Source: UBA4736 sp002404015 (GTDB lineage Bacteria; Chloroflexota; Dormibacteria; Dormibacterales; Dormibacteraceae). From it: DNA of 64,000 bases. Position 1 is the first letter of the stretch. Every line of letters begins with the position of its first letter. A program made the translations under genes and the position numbers. The notes beneath the pieces are model-generated. The model was not told where the DNA came from and did not search any database. It saw only the letters and a list, made by a program, of their open reading frames with translations. Location: contig DAIOCN010000015.1 of assembly GCA_036747295.1 (NCBI GenBank), positions 1 to 64,000 of the forward strand, in the 5' to 3' direction. Positions 31,072 to 39,820 of the stretch are shown in pieces.

Positions 31072-31822
31072 GGCCACCGTCACCTTCCTCCACGGCTTCA
31101 CGCAGTCGGGCGAGAGCTGGGCCGAGCTGATCTCCCTGCTGCCACCAGGCCACGAGCTGCTCACGCCCGACCTGAGGGGCCACGGGCGCAATCCGGCGCC
31201 GGCCGCCGAACCGCACACGCTGGCGGCCGGCTGCGCCGACGTGGTCCGGCTCTGGGATCAGCGGGGGGTGGAGCGCTCGCACCTCGTCGGCTACTCGCTG
31301 GGCGGGCGGCTGGCGCTCCACCTCGCGGCGCGGCATCCCCAGCGCGTCCTCACGCTCACCGTGATCAGCGGCCACGCCGGCCTGGACGAGGCGGCCCGGC
31401 CGGCCAGGCTGCGGGAGGACCAGGCCCTCGCCGCCAAGATCGAGGCCAACGGGGTCGAGTGGTTCGCCGCGTACTGGGCGCTGCGGCCGCTGTTCGCCGG
31501 CCTGGCCCGGCGCGGCCCGGCCTTCCTGGAGGCGCTCGACGAGAGGCGGCGCCACAATCGCGCGGATGGCCTGGCGGCCTCTCTGCGCGGTATGGGCGCC
31601 GGCGCCACCGAGCCCTTCTGGGTGGCCCTGGGGGCGATCGACGCGCCGACCCTGCTGATCGCCGGCGCGGAGGACGAGAGCTACCTCAAGGCTGGGCGCC
31701 GGCTGGCCGGCTCGATCAAGGGCGCTCGACTCGAGGCGGTGCCCGGCGCCGGCCACGTCGTGCACCTCGAGCAGCCGGACGCGGTCGCCCGCCTCCTGGG
31801 CGCTCACCTGTCAAGCCGGTAG
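31070..31822 (+). CDS. menH: SHCHC synthase (MenH), alpha/beta hydrolase
   Basis: It removes pyruvate from SEPHCHC to give SHCHC. The 250-residue alpha/beta-hydrolase fold has LHGFTQSGESW, the serine in GYSLGG, the acid in AGAEDESY, and the histidine in GAGHVVHLE. Its place between menD and menC separates it from generic hydrolases. It starts at ATG 31070, overlapping the menD start on the opposite strand, and its end overlaps convergent menC by 19 bases. Confidence 0.9.
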   Translation: MATVTFLHGFTQSGESWAELISLLPPGHELLTPDLRGHGRNPAPAAEPHTLAAGCADVVRLWDQRGVERSHLVGYSLGGRLALHLAARHPQRVLTLTVISGHAGLDEAARPARLREDQALAAKIEANGVEWFAAYWALRPLFAGLARRGPAFLEALDERRRHNRADGLAASLRGMGAGATEPFWVALGAIDAPTLLIAGAEDESYLKAGRRLAGSIKGARLEAVPGAGHVVHLEQPDAVARLLGAHLSSR

Positions 31823-32748
31823 CGTTCGAGGGCGCCCCGGTCCAGCTCCACCCCCAGGCCGGGCCCGGCCGGGAGGTCCAGGTGGGGCTGCCCGGCGTCG
31901 AGCCCGCGGCCCAGGTCGGCGTCGAGCAGACCGACCGTCGCCAGCCCGCAGGCCAGCGGCTCCGCCTCCAAGGCGCAGGCCACGTGGAGGGCGGCCGCCA
32001 GCCCGATCGAGGTCTCGTGGCTGGAACCGATGCTGACCAGCCCGGGCGCGCCCCGCGCCAGGTCCAGGGCCGGCCGCGGCCCGCCGACGGTCGCCAGCTT
32101 CATGGCCAGGCCCACCCCGAGCGCCTTGAGCTCGGCGCCCTGGCCGGCCAGCGATTCGTCGGCGGCGATCGGCATGGGTACCCGAGCCGCCAGCTCGGCC
32201 CAGGCGCTGGCCGAGGCGCCCGCCGCCAGGGGCTGCTCGACCAGCTCCAGCCGGAATGGGGCCAGGCTGGGCAGCCGCTCCGAGGCCTCGCGCAGCGTCA
32301 GCCCGCCGTTGAGGTCGAGCCGCAGGCGGCCCGCGCGGCCGGCCGCCCAGCGGGCCGCGCCCAGCCGCTCCTGGTCCAGGACGCCGCCGCCGTTGGCGGC
32401 CTTCAGCTTGAAGCAGCTGAAGCCGGCCGCCGCCCAGCGTTCGACCTGCCGGGCGACCAGCTCCGGCCGGCGGTCGTTGATCAGCGCGCTGCACTCGACG
32501 CGGCGGCGCCGGATCCCACCCAGCCACTCGGCCAGCGAGACGCCGGCCTGGCGAGCCTCCAGGTCGAGCCGAGCTGTCTCCTCGGCCGCCCTGATGGCCG
32601 CTTCCCGGTCGCGGCCGGGCAGCAGGGGGGCTTCGCCCAGGCCTTCGACGCCGTCGCCGTGCTCGACCACGATCAGCGCCTCGTAGCGACCCTCCCCCAT
32701 CGGGATCCGGACGGGGATCCGCTCGCGGCGCGCCGACGCCAGCTTCAT
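31804..32748 (-). CDS. menC: o-Succinylbenzoate synthase (MenC)
   Basis: An enolase-superfamily enzyme that dehydrates SHCHC to o-succinylbenzoate. The 314 residues carry the KxK pair in CFKLKA, metal ligands in LDLNGG, VEQPL and ADESL, and the late lysine in MKLATVGG. It overlaps menA by 4 bases (ATGA), so it ends the leftward menB-menA-menC run. Confidence 0.92.
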   Translation of the reverse strand: MKLASARRERIPVRIPMGEGRYEALIVVEHGDGVEGLGEAPLLPGRDREAAIRAAEETARLDLEARQAGVSLAEWLGGIRRRRVECSALINDRRPELVARQVERWAAAGFSCFKLKAANGGGVLDQERLGAARWAAGRAGRLRLDLNGGLTLREASERLPSLAPFRLELVEQPLAAGASASAWAELAARVPMPIAADESLAGQGAELKALGVGLAMKLATVGGPRPALDLARGAPGLVSIGSSHETSIGLAAALHVACALEAEPLACGLATVGLLDADLGRGLDAGQPHLDLPAGPGLGVELDRGALERYRLDR

Positions 32749-33647
32749 GCCAGGACTCCGATCGTCCAGATCAGCGCGTACCAGATCTCCAGCTCGGCCG
32801 TCCGCTTCAGGGCCGTCACGAGCAGCTTGGGATCCGTGGCCGCGGACAGCCGGATCACGCCCCCGACCTGGACGAGCAGCAGCAGGGGCAGCAGCACGAA
32901 GCGGCCGGCCAGGCCGAGCCCGAAGGCGGCCGGCGCGCAGAGCAAGGCGGCGCCGAGCAGGGCGACCAGGAGGGACCGGGTCCGCCGGGGCCCCAGCCGC
33001 ACGGCCAGGGTGCGCTTGCCCGCCTCGGCGTCGGTCGCGATATCGCGGAGGTTGTTGACGACCAGGATGGCGCAGGCCAGGAAGCCCATCGCGCAGCCGC
33101 CCGCCACGGCCAGCGGGGACAGGCGCAGCTCCTGGACGTACGCCGTGCCGACGGTGGCCAGAAGGCCGAAGAAGACGAACACGAACACCTCGCCCAGCCC
33201 GGCATAGCCGTAGGGCCGCGGCCCCCCGGTGTACAGCCAGCCGGCGGCGACCGCCAGGACGCCGGCGATCAGCAGGCGCCAGTCGGTGGCCAGGCTGAGG
33301 CCGGTCCCGACCAGGGCGGCCACCCCGAAGCAGGCGAAGGCGGCGGCCCGGACGCGGCCCGGCGCGACCACCCCGGATGCGGCCGCCCGGACCGGGCCTA
33401 CGCGGCGGGGGGTGTCGGCGCCGCGCACGAAGTCCGAGTAGTCGTTGGCGTAGTTCACGCCCAGCTGCATGGCCACCGCGACCACCAGGGCGGCCAGTCC
33501 GGGCAGCAGCCGGGCACCGCCTTGGTGGGCGGCCACGGCCGTCCCGACCAGGACCGGCGAGACGGAGGCGGCCAGCGTCGCCGGCCGGGCTGCCAGCCAC
33601 CACACCCGCGCCGGGCTCAGGCCGGGCCGCAGCGCGACGATGTTCAT
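32745..33647 (-). CDS. menA: 1,4-Dihydroxy-2-naphthoate polyprenyltransferase (MenA)
   Basis: A UbiA-family membrane enzyme of 300 residues that attaches the prenyl chain to dihydroxynaphthoate. The two Asp motifs are NYANDYSDFVRGAD near 65-78 and NNLRDIATDAEAGK near 198-211. About eight hydrophobic helices surround them. It follows menB by 7 bases and overlaps menC by 4. Confidence 0.93.
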   Translation of the reverse strand: MNIVALRPGLSPARVWWLAARPATLAASVSPVLVGTAVAAHQGGARLLPGLAALVVAVAMQLGVNYANDYSDFVRGADTPRRVGPVRAAASGVVAPGRVRAAAFACFGVAALVGTGLSLATDWRLLIAGVLAVAAGWLYTGGPRPYGYAGLGEVFVFVFFGLLATVGTAYVQELRLSPLAVAGGCAMGFLACAILVVNNLRDIATDAEAGKRTLAVRLGPRRTRSLLVALLGAALLCAPAAFGLGLAGRFVLLPLLLLVQVGGVIRLSAATDPKLLVTALKRTAELEIWYALIWTIGVLA

Positions 33648-33654
33648 CCCCGCC

Positions 33655-34470
33655 TCACGGACGCTTGGGAAACCGCGAGAAGTCGGGCTTGCGCTTCTCG
33701 ACGTAGGCGTCGCGCCCCTCCTGGGCCTCCTCGGTCATGTAGAAAAGGAGCGTGGCGTCGCCGGCCAGCTGCTGGATGCCCGCCAGACCGTCGTCGGCGG
33801 CGTTCATGCCGGCCTTGATCATGCGCAGCGCCAGCGGGCTGTGCTCCAGCATCCGGCGCGCCCAGGCCACCGTCTCGTCCTCCAGCTGGTCGAGCGGGAC
33901 GACCTTGTTGACCAGGCCCATCTCGAGCGCCTCCCGGGCGTCGTACTGGTCGCAGAGGAACCAGATCTCGCGCGCCTTCTTCTGACCGACGATCCGGGCC
34001 AGCAGCCCAGAGCCGTAGCCGCCGTCGAAGCTTCCCACCCGCGGGCCGGTCTGGCCGAAGCGGGCGTTCTCGGCCGCGATGGTGAGGTCGCAGACGATGT
34101 GCAGGACGTGGCCGCCGCCGATGGCGTAGCCGGCCACCATCGCGATCACTGGCTTCGGCGTGCGCCGGATCTGGACCTGCAGGTCCAGGACGTTGAGGCG
34201 GCCGATGCCGCTGGGGTCGCGGTAGCCGTCGTCGCCTCGGATCCTCTGGTCGCCGCCCGAGCAGAAGGCCTCGGTGCCCGCGCCGGTCAGGATGATCACC
34301 CCGATCTCGGGGTCGTCGCGCGCGATCGTGAAGGCCTGGCTCAGCTCGAAGAGCGTGACGGGCCGGAAGGCGTTGCGGACCTCGGGGCGGTTGATGGTGA
34401 TCTTGGCGATGCCGTCGAGGGTGTCGTACCAGATGTCCTCGTACTCGCCGCTGCGCTTCCAATCGTTCAA
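33655..34470 (-). CDS. menB: 1,4-Dihydroxy-2-naphthoyl-CoA synthase (MenB)
   Basis: A crotonase-fold enzyme that closes the second ring of o-succinylbenzoyl-CoA. The oxyanion blocks are FCSGGDQ and YAIGGGHVLHI, and GPRVGSFDGGYGS is the MenB signature that separates it from enoyl-CoA hydratases. The TTG at 34470 is set 7 bases after AGGAG and gives 271 residues. The frame is open further upstream, but that part is antisense to menE and not MenB-like. Confidence 0.94.
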   Translation of the reverse strand: MNDWKRSGEYEDIWYDTLDGIAKITINRPEVRNAFRPVTLFELSQAFTIARDDPEIGVIILTGAGTEAFCSGGDQRIRGDDGYRDPSGIGRLNVLDLQVQIRRTPKPVIAMVAGYAIGGGHVLHIVCDLTIAAENARFGQTGPRVGSFDGGYGSGLLARIVGQKKAREIWFLCDQYDAREALEMGLVNKVVPLDQLEDETVAWARRMLEHSPLALRMIKAGMNAADDGLAGIQQLAGDATLLFYMTEEAQEGRDAYVEKRKPDFSRFPKRP

Positions 34471-34497
34471 GTCAACACTCCTAGAGCAGTCGCTAGT

Positions 34498-35850
34498 ATG
34501 GTCCCCATCGTAGACGATCCGCTGCTTCAAGTAGCCCGCCGGCAGGGGCCCCGGCGGGCCCTCGTGGACCGCGGCTCGGGGTTCTGGGTCAGCTGGTTCG
34601 ACCTGGACGGCCTGGCCCACGAGTGGGCTCGGCGCTTTCGCAGCCTCGGCCTCCTGCCGGGGCAGCGGGTGGCGGTAGTCGAGCCGGCAGGCGTGACTTT
34701 CGCGGCCCTCTTGCATGGCTGCCTAAAGGTCGGCGCGGCCCTCGTCCCGATCTCCCCCGGCGCCCCCGCTCCCGAGCTGCGCCGCATCCTGGCCGACGCC
34801 CGGCCCCGGCTGCTGGTGCGAGCGGGCGAGGTCAGCGAGCCACCCGCGCCCGCGGCCGGGACCCCTGGTGACGCGGCCGTCGTCTACACCTCGGGGACGA
34901 CCGGGGCCGCCAAGGGTGTGCGGCTGACGCTGGCCAACCTGGTCGCGTCCGCGGAAGGCTGCCAGGAGAGCCTGGGCTCGAACGAGTCCGACCGCTGGCT
35001 GCTCTGCCTCTCGCCCCACCACGTCGGCGGCCTGTCCATGTTCCTGCGGAGCGCGCTGGCCAACCAGCCGCTGGTCACGCTGCCTCGCTTCGAGGAGCGG
35101 GCGGTCCTCGAAGCGATCGCGGCCGAGCACGTGACCCTGGTCTCCCTGGTGCCGACGATGCTGGTCCGGCTCCTGGAGGCGGGTGGGCTGGAGACCCTGC
35201 GCGGGCTGCGCGCGATCCTGCTGGGGGGCGCCCCCGCGCCGGCGGAGCTGGTCGCGCGCTGGGCGGCGGACGGGATCCCGGTCTGTCCCAGCTACGGACT
35301 CACGGAGACCGGCTCCCAGGTGGCCACCGTGCCGCCAGGCCGGGCAGCCGAGCTGGCCGGCTCAGCCGGCTTCCCGCACAGCCGCGCCCTGGTCGAGATC
35401 GTGGACGGAGAGATCGTGGTCGGCGGCCCAGTCCTCTCCCCCGGCTACCTGAACCCGGGGTTCGAGCCCGCGCCCGCCGGCGGGCGCTTCGCGACCGGCG
35501 ACCTGGGCCGGCTGGACGAGACAGGAGCCCTCTGGGTGCTCGGCCGCCAGGACGACACCATCATCACCGGCGGCGAGAACGTCCACCCGGAGGAGGTCGA
35601 GGCCGTGCTACGCGCCTGCCCGGGCGTGGAGGACGCGGCCGTCTTCGGTCGCGACGACCCGACCTGGGGCCAGGTCCTGGAGGCCGTGGTGGTGGGCAGC
35701 GCCGACGCGGCGGCCATCACAGCCTGGTGCGGCGAGAGGCTGCCCTCGTTCAAAATCCCGCGTCGCATCCATTTTTCCCAGGTCCTGCCGAGAAACAGCG
35801 CAGGAAAGCTGTTAAGGGGGTCCCATTTCCGAAGCCCTGAGCTACATTAG
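34498..35850 (+). CDS. menE: o-Succinylbenzoate-CoA ligase (MenE)
   Basis: An adenylate-forming ligase that activates o-succinylbenzoate with CoA. YTSGTTGAAKGV is the P-loop, PSYGLTETGSQV the A5 motif, ATGDLGRLDE the A7 motif, and the final NSAGKLLRG carries the catalytic lysine. ATG 34498 gives 450 residues. It is divergent from menB across 27 bases. Its placement completes the set MenF-D-H-C-E-B-A. Confidence 0.93.
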   Translation: MVPIVDDPLLQVARRQGPRRALVDRGSGFWVSWFDLDGLAHEWARRFRSLGLLPGQRVAVVEPAGVTFAALLHGCLKVGAALVPISPGAPAPELRRILADARPRLLVRAGEVSEPPAPAAGTPGDAAVVYTSGTTGAAKGVRLTLANLVASAEGCQESLGSNESDRWLLCLSPHHVGGLSMFLRSALANQPLVTLPRFEERAVLEAIAAEHVTLVSLVPTMLVRLLEAGGLETLRGLRAILLGGAPAPAELVARWAADGIPVCPSYGLTETGSQVATVPPGRAAELAGSAGFPHSRALVEIVDGEIVVGGPVLSPGYLNPGFEPAPAGGRFATGDLGRLDETGALWVLGRQDDTIITGGENVHPEEVEAVLRACPGVEDAAVFGRDDPTWGQVLEAVVVGSADAAAITAWCGERLPSFKIPRRIHFSQVLPRNSAGKLLRGSHFRSPELH

Positions 35851-35858
35851 CCCGCGAG

Positions 35859-36725
35859 ATGGAGGGAATCCGCAGGGTCACCTGCACTGCACTGAGTCTG
35901 TTCGGTCTTCTGGTCATGCCGGTCGCGACGTCGTCGGGCGACATCGTCAACGACTACATGGACGGCCTCGGCCAGTTCGAGAACGCCATGGCAAGCACGA
36001 ACTGGGCCGGCTACATCGTCCCCACCGGAGTCGGGCACACCTCGGCGGCGTCGGCCGGCTGGACGGTTCCGGCGGCTTCTCGGCACAACGGCCAGGCCGG
36101 AGACGCCTCCAGCTGGGTCGGCATCGGCGGCTTCTCGGCGCACACGCTGATCCAAGCAGGCACGCAGTCCGACGTGGACGCCGCCGGCAACACCACCTAC
36201 TTCGCGTGGTGGGAGAAGGTGCCCGACACCCAGCCCGCTCGCGTGGTCAGGCTCAGCGTCCACCCCGGCGACCGCATGCGCGTGTCGCTGCTCGAGACCT
36301 CGCCCGGCCTGTGGCGGATCTCGATCGTGAACCAGAGCACCGAGCACCGCTTCTCGACAACGACGAGTTTCGCGTCGTCGAAGGACAGTGCCGAGTGGAT
36401 CGTAGAGCGACCCGTCTTCGTGGACGCCGCCGGCCACCATGCGCTGACCGAGCTGCCGCAGCTGAACCAGGCCGGGTTCGACGGAGCCAGGCTCAACGGC
36501 GCCAACGTCAAGCTGCCGATCATGTTCCAGATCCACATGCTGAACAACGCCCACACCGGCCTGGAAGCCTTCACTTCCCTGCCCAGCACTGAGGGCAACA
36601 GCTTCGCGGTCTGCACCTACGCCACCAGCTGCGCCGCTCCGGCCCCTCGCCACGGCGAAGGCCAGGACAACAACGACCAGCAGGGCGACCACCAGGGTGA
36701 CACCCAGGGCGACAACCAGAACTAG
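35859..36725 (+). CDS. Secreted G1-family (eqolisin) glutamic endopeptidase-like protein
   Basis: A 288-residue exported protein. After a short signal peptide it has NWAGYIVP, then WVGIGGFSAHTLIQAGT with the predicted catalytic Q99, then SAEWIVERP with E179. This Gln/Glu pair defines G1 peptidases, acid-active enzymes best known from fungi. The C-terminal 25 residues are a polar tail of D, N, Q and G (GDHQGDTQGDNQN), much like the tail of the secreted protein at 58516. It starts 8 bases after menE, so it may be read through from the men promoter. Confidence 0.8.
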   Translation: MEGIRRVTCTALSLFGLLVMPVATSSGDIVNDYMDGLGQFENAMASTNWAGYIVPTGVGHTSAASAGWTVPAASRHNGQAGDASSWVGIGGFSAHTLIQAGTQSDVDAAGNTTYFAWWEKVPDTQPARVVRLSVHPGDRMRVSLLETSPGLWRISIVNQSTEHRFSTTTSFASSKDSAEWIVERPVFVDAAGHHALTELPQLNQAGFDGARLNGANVKLPIMFQIHMLNNAHTGLEAFTSLPSTEGNSFAVCTYATSCAAPAPRHGEGQDNNDQQGDHQGDTQGDNQN

Positions 36726-36730
36726 CCCGG

Positions 36731-37672
36731 CTAGCTTCCCGCCAGCTCTCTCAACAGCAAATCGACCTCGGCCCGGCGCGAAGCCGGGTCGGGGCCGACC
36801 GGGCTGAACGCCAGCACCGGCGTCCTGAGCCCCGCCCGCCGGTAGGCGGCCAGCCCCTCCGCGATGCGGTCCACCTCGCCCACCAGCAGCAGCTCGGCCA
36901 CCATCGCCCCCGAGACCTGCCCCACCGCACCGGCCCGGTCGCCGGCCTGCCAGCGCTCCTGGATCGCCTTCACCTCCTCACCGAAGCCCTGCCGCTCCAG
37001 TGACCGCGCGTAGAAGGGCACCAGCGCGTACGTCGTGAGCGCCCGACGCGCAGCCACCACCGCCTCCTCGCTTCCGCCGCGAATGACGACCAGCCGCGCC
37101 ACCGAGTCCAGCTCGCGGCCCACCTGGCGCAGCAGGTCGGGGATGATGCGGGGCCCGGCCAGGAAGAAGATCACCCCGTCGGCCAGCTCGCCCGCGGACT
37201 GCAGCATCTTGGGGCCCAGCGCGGCCAGGTAGATGGCCGGCGGCTCTGCCGGCGGGCGGGCCAGCCGCATGTTGCCGTGGCGCTCACCGGCCAGGAGCGC
37301 CCGCACGGCCACCGCCGTCTCCCGGGTTCGGGTCAGGGGCTGCGCGAACGGCACCCCCAGCCACTGCTCCACGACCACCGGGGTCGAGGAGCCGATGCCG
37401 AGCACGAACCGGCCCGGCGCCAGCTCCGCCATGGCCGCGGCGTGCATCGCGAGCAGGCCGGGGGGCCTGATGAACACCGGGATGATGGCGGTGCCCACGC
37501 GCAGCCCGGTGACGGCGGCAACCGCCGCCAGCGGGGTGAACCCGTCGAGCCCGTTCACCTCCATGCTCCAGGCGTCCGTGTAGCCGAGCTCCTCGGCCAG
37601 CCGGGCAAAGTCCGGCAGCTCGGAGAGGGGGACGTCCTCCAGGGGCACGCTGACTCCGAGCCGGCCGCTAAT
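36731..37672 (-). CDS. LLM-class F420-dependent oxidoreductase, likely ATT start
   Basis: A luciferase-like TIM-barrel enzyme that would use F420. The blocks LGYTDAWSMEV, FTPLAAVAAVT, GTAIIPVFIRPP and ELAPGRFVLGIGSS are typical of the F420 branch. The first canonical start is GTG 37648, but in-frame codons upstream read SGRLGVSVPLED, the first barrel strand in this family. The only codon placed to begin this is ATT at 37670-37672, which overlaps the TAG of the preceding ligase gene (ATTAG). So the start is probably non-canonical. It is in a leftward run with the ligase and the MocA-like gene. Confidence 0.82.
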   Translation of the reverse strand: MSGRLGVSVPLEDVPLSELPDFARLAEELGYTDAWSMEVNGLDGFTPLAAVAAVTGLRVGTAIIPVFIRPPGLLAMHAAAMAELAPGRFVLGIGSSTPVVVEQWLGVPFAQPLTRTRETAVAVRALLAGERHGNMRLARPPAEPPAIYLAALGPKMLQSAGELADGVIFFLAGPRIIPDLLRQVGRELDSVARLVVIRGGSEEAVVAARRALTTYALVPFYARSLERQGFGEEVKAIQERWQAGDRAGAVGQVSGAMVAELLLVGEVDRIAEGLAAYRRAGLRTPVLAFSPVGPDPASRRAEVDLLLRELAGS

Positions 37673-38888
37673 CGACGCGCACCAGCCGCTTCGCCTTCAG
37701 CTCGGACCGGGGCAGCGTGCCCGCGGGGACCTGCCGGCAGTCGACCCTGACGCCCAGCGCGATGCGCAGCTCGCGCGCCAGCTGCTCCGCCGGCGTGGCG
37801 CCGTCCGAGCACTCGAGGACCAGCGTCACCTCGTCCATCTGGCGCGACCGCCGGTGCTCGATCACGTACTCCACGACCTCCGGGTGGCGGCGCACGATGT
37901 CCTCCACCTGGGAGGGATAGAGGTTGATGCCGCGGACGGTGAACATGTCGTCCACGCGGCCCCGGATGCCGCCCACGAGCTTGGCGAACGGGCTGCCGCA
38001 GGAGCAGGGCTCGCGGCTCAGCTCCGCCCGATCGCCCGTCCGGTAGCGGATCAGGGGCGAGCCCCAGCGGCCGAGGTTGGTCGCCACCAGCTCGCCGTCG
38101 AGCACCTCGAACACGAACTCGGATTCAACCAGGTGGACGCCGTCGCGGGCACCGCAGCTGAACCCGGTCGGACCCAGCTCCGTCATCCCGGTGTGGTCGA
38201 AGCATTCCGCCCGCAGCGCGGTCTCGATGGCGGCCCGGGTGCCCGGGATGCTGGCGCCTGGTTCGCCCGCGTTGATCGTGATCCGCAGCGCCGAGGAGCC
38301 GAGGTCGCCGCCCAACTCGGCGGCTGTCTCCGCCAGCCGGAGCGCGTAGGTCGGCGTGCAGAGCAGGACCGTGGCGCCCAGCTCGGTGATCGTCCGCACG
38401 CGCTGCTCGGAGCTCATGGCGCCGCCGGCGATCACCATGGCGCCCAGGCGCTCGGCCCCGCCGAAGGCCGACCAGAAGCCGATGAACGGCCCGAAGGAAA
38501 AGGCCAGGAAGATCCGGTCGGCCGCGCCGACACCGGCCGCCCGGTAGACGTGGTCGGCCCAGATCCGCCGCCACCAGTCCCAGGATTCGGCGGTATCGAG
38601 CCAGTGCAGCGGCTGGCCGCCGCTCGACCCCGAAGTCTGGTGCAGGCGCACGTAACTCTCGAGCGGATGGGTCAGGTTGCTGCCGAAGGGCGGGTGGGCC
38701 ATCTGGTCGGCCACCAGCTCGGACTTGGTCGTGAAGGGTAGGCGCTCGAAGTCGTCCCAGCCTCGGACGCCGTGCAGGCGCGCCCGGTAGAAGGGGTTGC
38801 TCCGCAGCACCTCGGGCAACCGCCGGCGGACTCGCTCGAGCTGCTCAGCCCTGGTCGCGTCGAGGGAAGAGGTGGACGATCTTGGCAT
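37668..38888 (-). CDS. Phenylacetate-CoA ligase-like AMP-forming enzyme (PaaK family)
   Basis: A 406-residue adenylate-forming enzyme. QTSGSSGGQP is the P-loop, CFDHTGMTELGP the A5-like motif, RYRTGDRAEL and FTVRGINLYPSQVE the later conserved blocks, and LPRSELKAKRLVR the C-terminal lysine. CSCGSPFAKL is the cysteine cluster of PaaK enzymes. ATG 38888 overlaps the upstream MocA-like gene by 44 bases. The natural acid is unknown. A second, PaaK-like C-terminus lies at the right edge (63835). Confidence 0.85.
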   Translation of the reverse strand: MPRSSTSSLDATRAEQLERVRRRLPEVLRSNPFYRARLHGVRGWDDFERLPFTTKSELVADQMAHPPFGSNLTHPLESYVRLHQTSGSSGGQPLHWLDTAESWDWWRRIWADHVYRAAGVGAADRIFLAFSFGPFIGFWSAFGGAERLGAMVIAGGAMSSEQRVRTITELGATVLLCTPTYALRLAETAAELGGDLGSSALRITINAGEPGASIPGTRAAIETALRAECFDHTGMTELGPTGFSCGARDGVHLVESEFVFEVLDGELVATNLGRWGSPLIRYRTGDRAELSREPCSCGSPFAKLVGGIRGRVDDMFTVRGINLYPSQVEDIVRRHPEVVEYVIEHRRSRQMDEVTLVLECSDGATPAEQLARELRIALGVRVDCRQVPAGTLPRSELKAKRLVRVD

Positions 38889-39774
38889 AGTCCTCGGGAG
38901 TGTCGACGTCGTCGGGGCGGCCGCTGGCGACAACAGTATCGAGCAATTCCGGGCGCCGATCGAACAGCGGGCGGGCGCCCGTGTCGCCGGTCAGGGCCAC
39001 CAGCTCCGGCCACAGGCTGCGGTCCAGGAGAACGGGCGGCTGCCAGTCCCTCCGCTCGCCGTAGGCCGCGGCCAGCGCCGGACGGGCGCCTTCCCGGCGC
39101 CAGGCGCGGAGCAGAATCCCGACGGTGCGGGAGCCGACGAGCGGTTGGTCTCCCAGCATGACCAGCGCGCCCGCCATGTCTTCGGGCATCGACTGCAGGC
39201 CGACCTTGAGGGAGCTGGCCTGGCCCGTGGCGGCGTCCGGGTTGAGGACGCAGGTCGCGGAGCTGCCGATGGCCGCACGAACCTCCTCGGTGGAGTAGAC
39301 GGCGTTGACGAGGTGGCAGCCGCCCTCGGAGGCGGCTTCGATCACATGGCAGACCAGGGGCTGGCCGCCCGCGTCGAGCAGCAGCTTGTTGCTGCCCATC
39401 CGGCTGCCCGCGCCGGCCGCCAGCACGACCGCGCCCACCGGCAGCGCCCAGGTGGCGAGGCGGTCGAACTCGGGGTGGTCTGAGTTGAGCCACTCGACCT
39501 CGGCGCCCGCCTCCAGGCCGGCTTCGGCGAACTCTCGCATCCGAGCCCGGTCGCCGTCGCAGACCAGCAGGCGGCGGCCCGCCATGAGGGCCAGGTCGGG
39601 GACCTCCTCGGGGAGTGCGATGACCGCCAGCGCGCGGCAGTCGGGCCGGGCGTCGAGGTGGTCGAGGGCAGCCTCGAGGTCGCGGCCGCGCACCACGACC
39701 ACGTGCGGCTCGCTGGGCTCGCGGTACACGCGGTCACGCAGCGGCAGGTCGAGATCGCTCATCAGGTAGACCAT
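38845..39774 (-). CDS. MobA-like nucleotidyltransferase (MocA type) with N-terminal extension
   Basis: The C-terminal 200 residues are a molybdenum-cofactor cytidylyltransferase-like domain: VGAVVLAAGAGSRMGSNKLLL binds the nucleotide, and MLGDQPL and DTPEDY follow. Such enzymes make the CMP-linked molybdopterin needed by CO-dehydrogenase-type hydroxylases, and the cox cluster begins 1.6 kb away. The first 110 residues are an extra domain I do not recognise, with patterns such as HVVVVRGRDLEAALDHLD. ATG 39774 is taken because AGGA precedes it. Confidence 0.75.
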   Translation of the reverse strand: MVYLMSDLDLPLRDRVYREPSEPHVVVVRGRDLEAALDHLDARPDCRALAVIALPEEVPDLALMAGRRLLVCDGDRARMREFAEAGLEAGAEVEWLNSDHPEFDRLATWALPVGAVVLAAGAGSRMGSNKLLLDAGGQPLVCHVIEAASEGGCHLVNAVYSTEEVRAAIGSSATCVLNPDAATGQASSLKVGLQSMPEDMAGALVMLGDQPLVGSRTVGILLRAWRREGARPALAAAYGERRDWQPPVLLDRSLWPELVALTGDTGARPLFDRRPELLDTVVASGRPDDVDTPEDYAKIVHLFPRRDQG

Positions 39775-39820
39775 GCGTCCTGCCGGGCAGGTTACCGTTT
39801 GGGGCACTTATCCTGATCGG

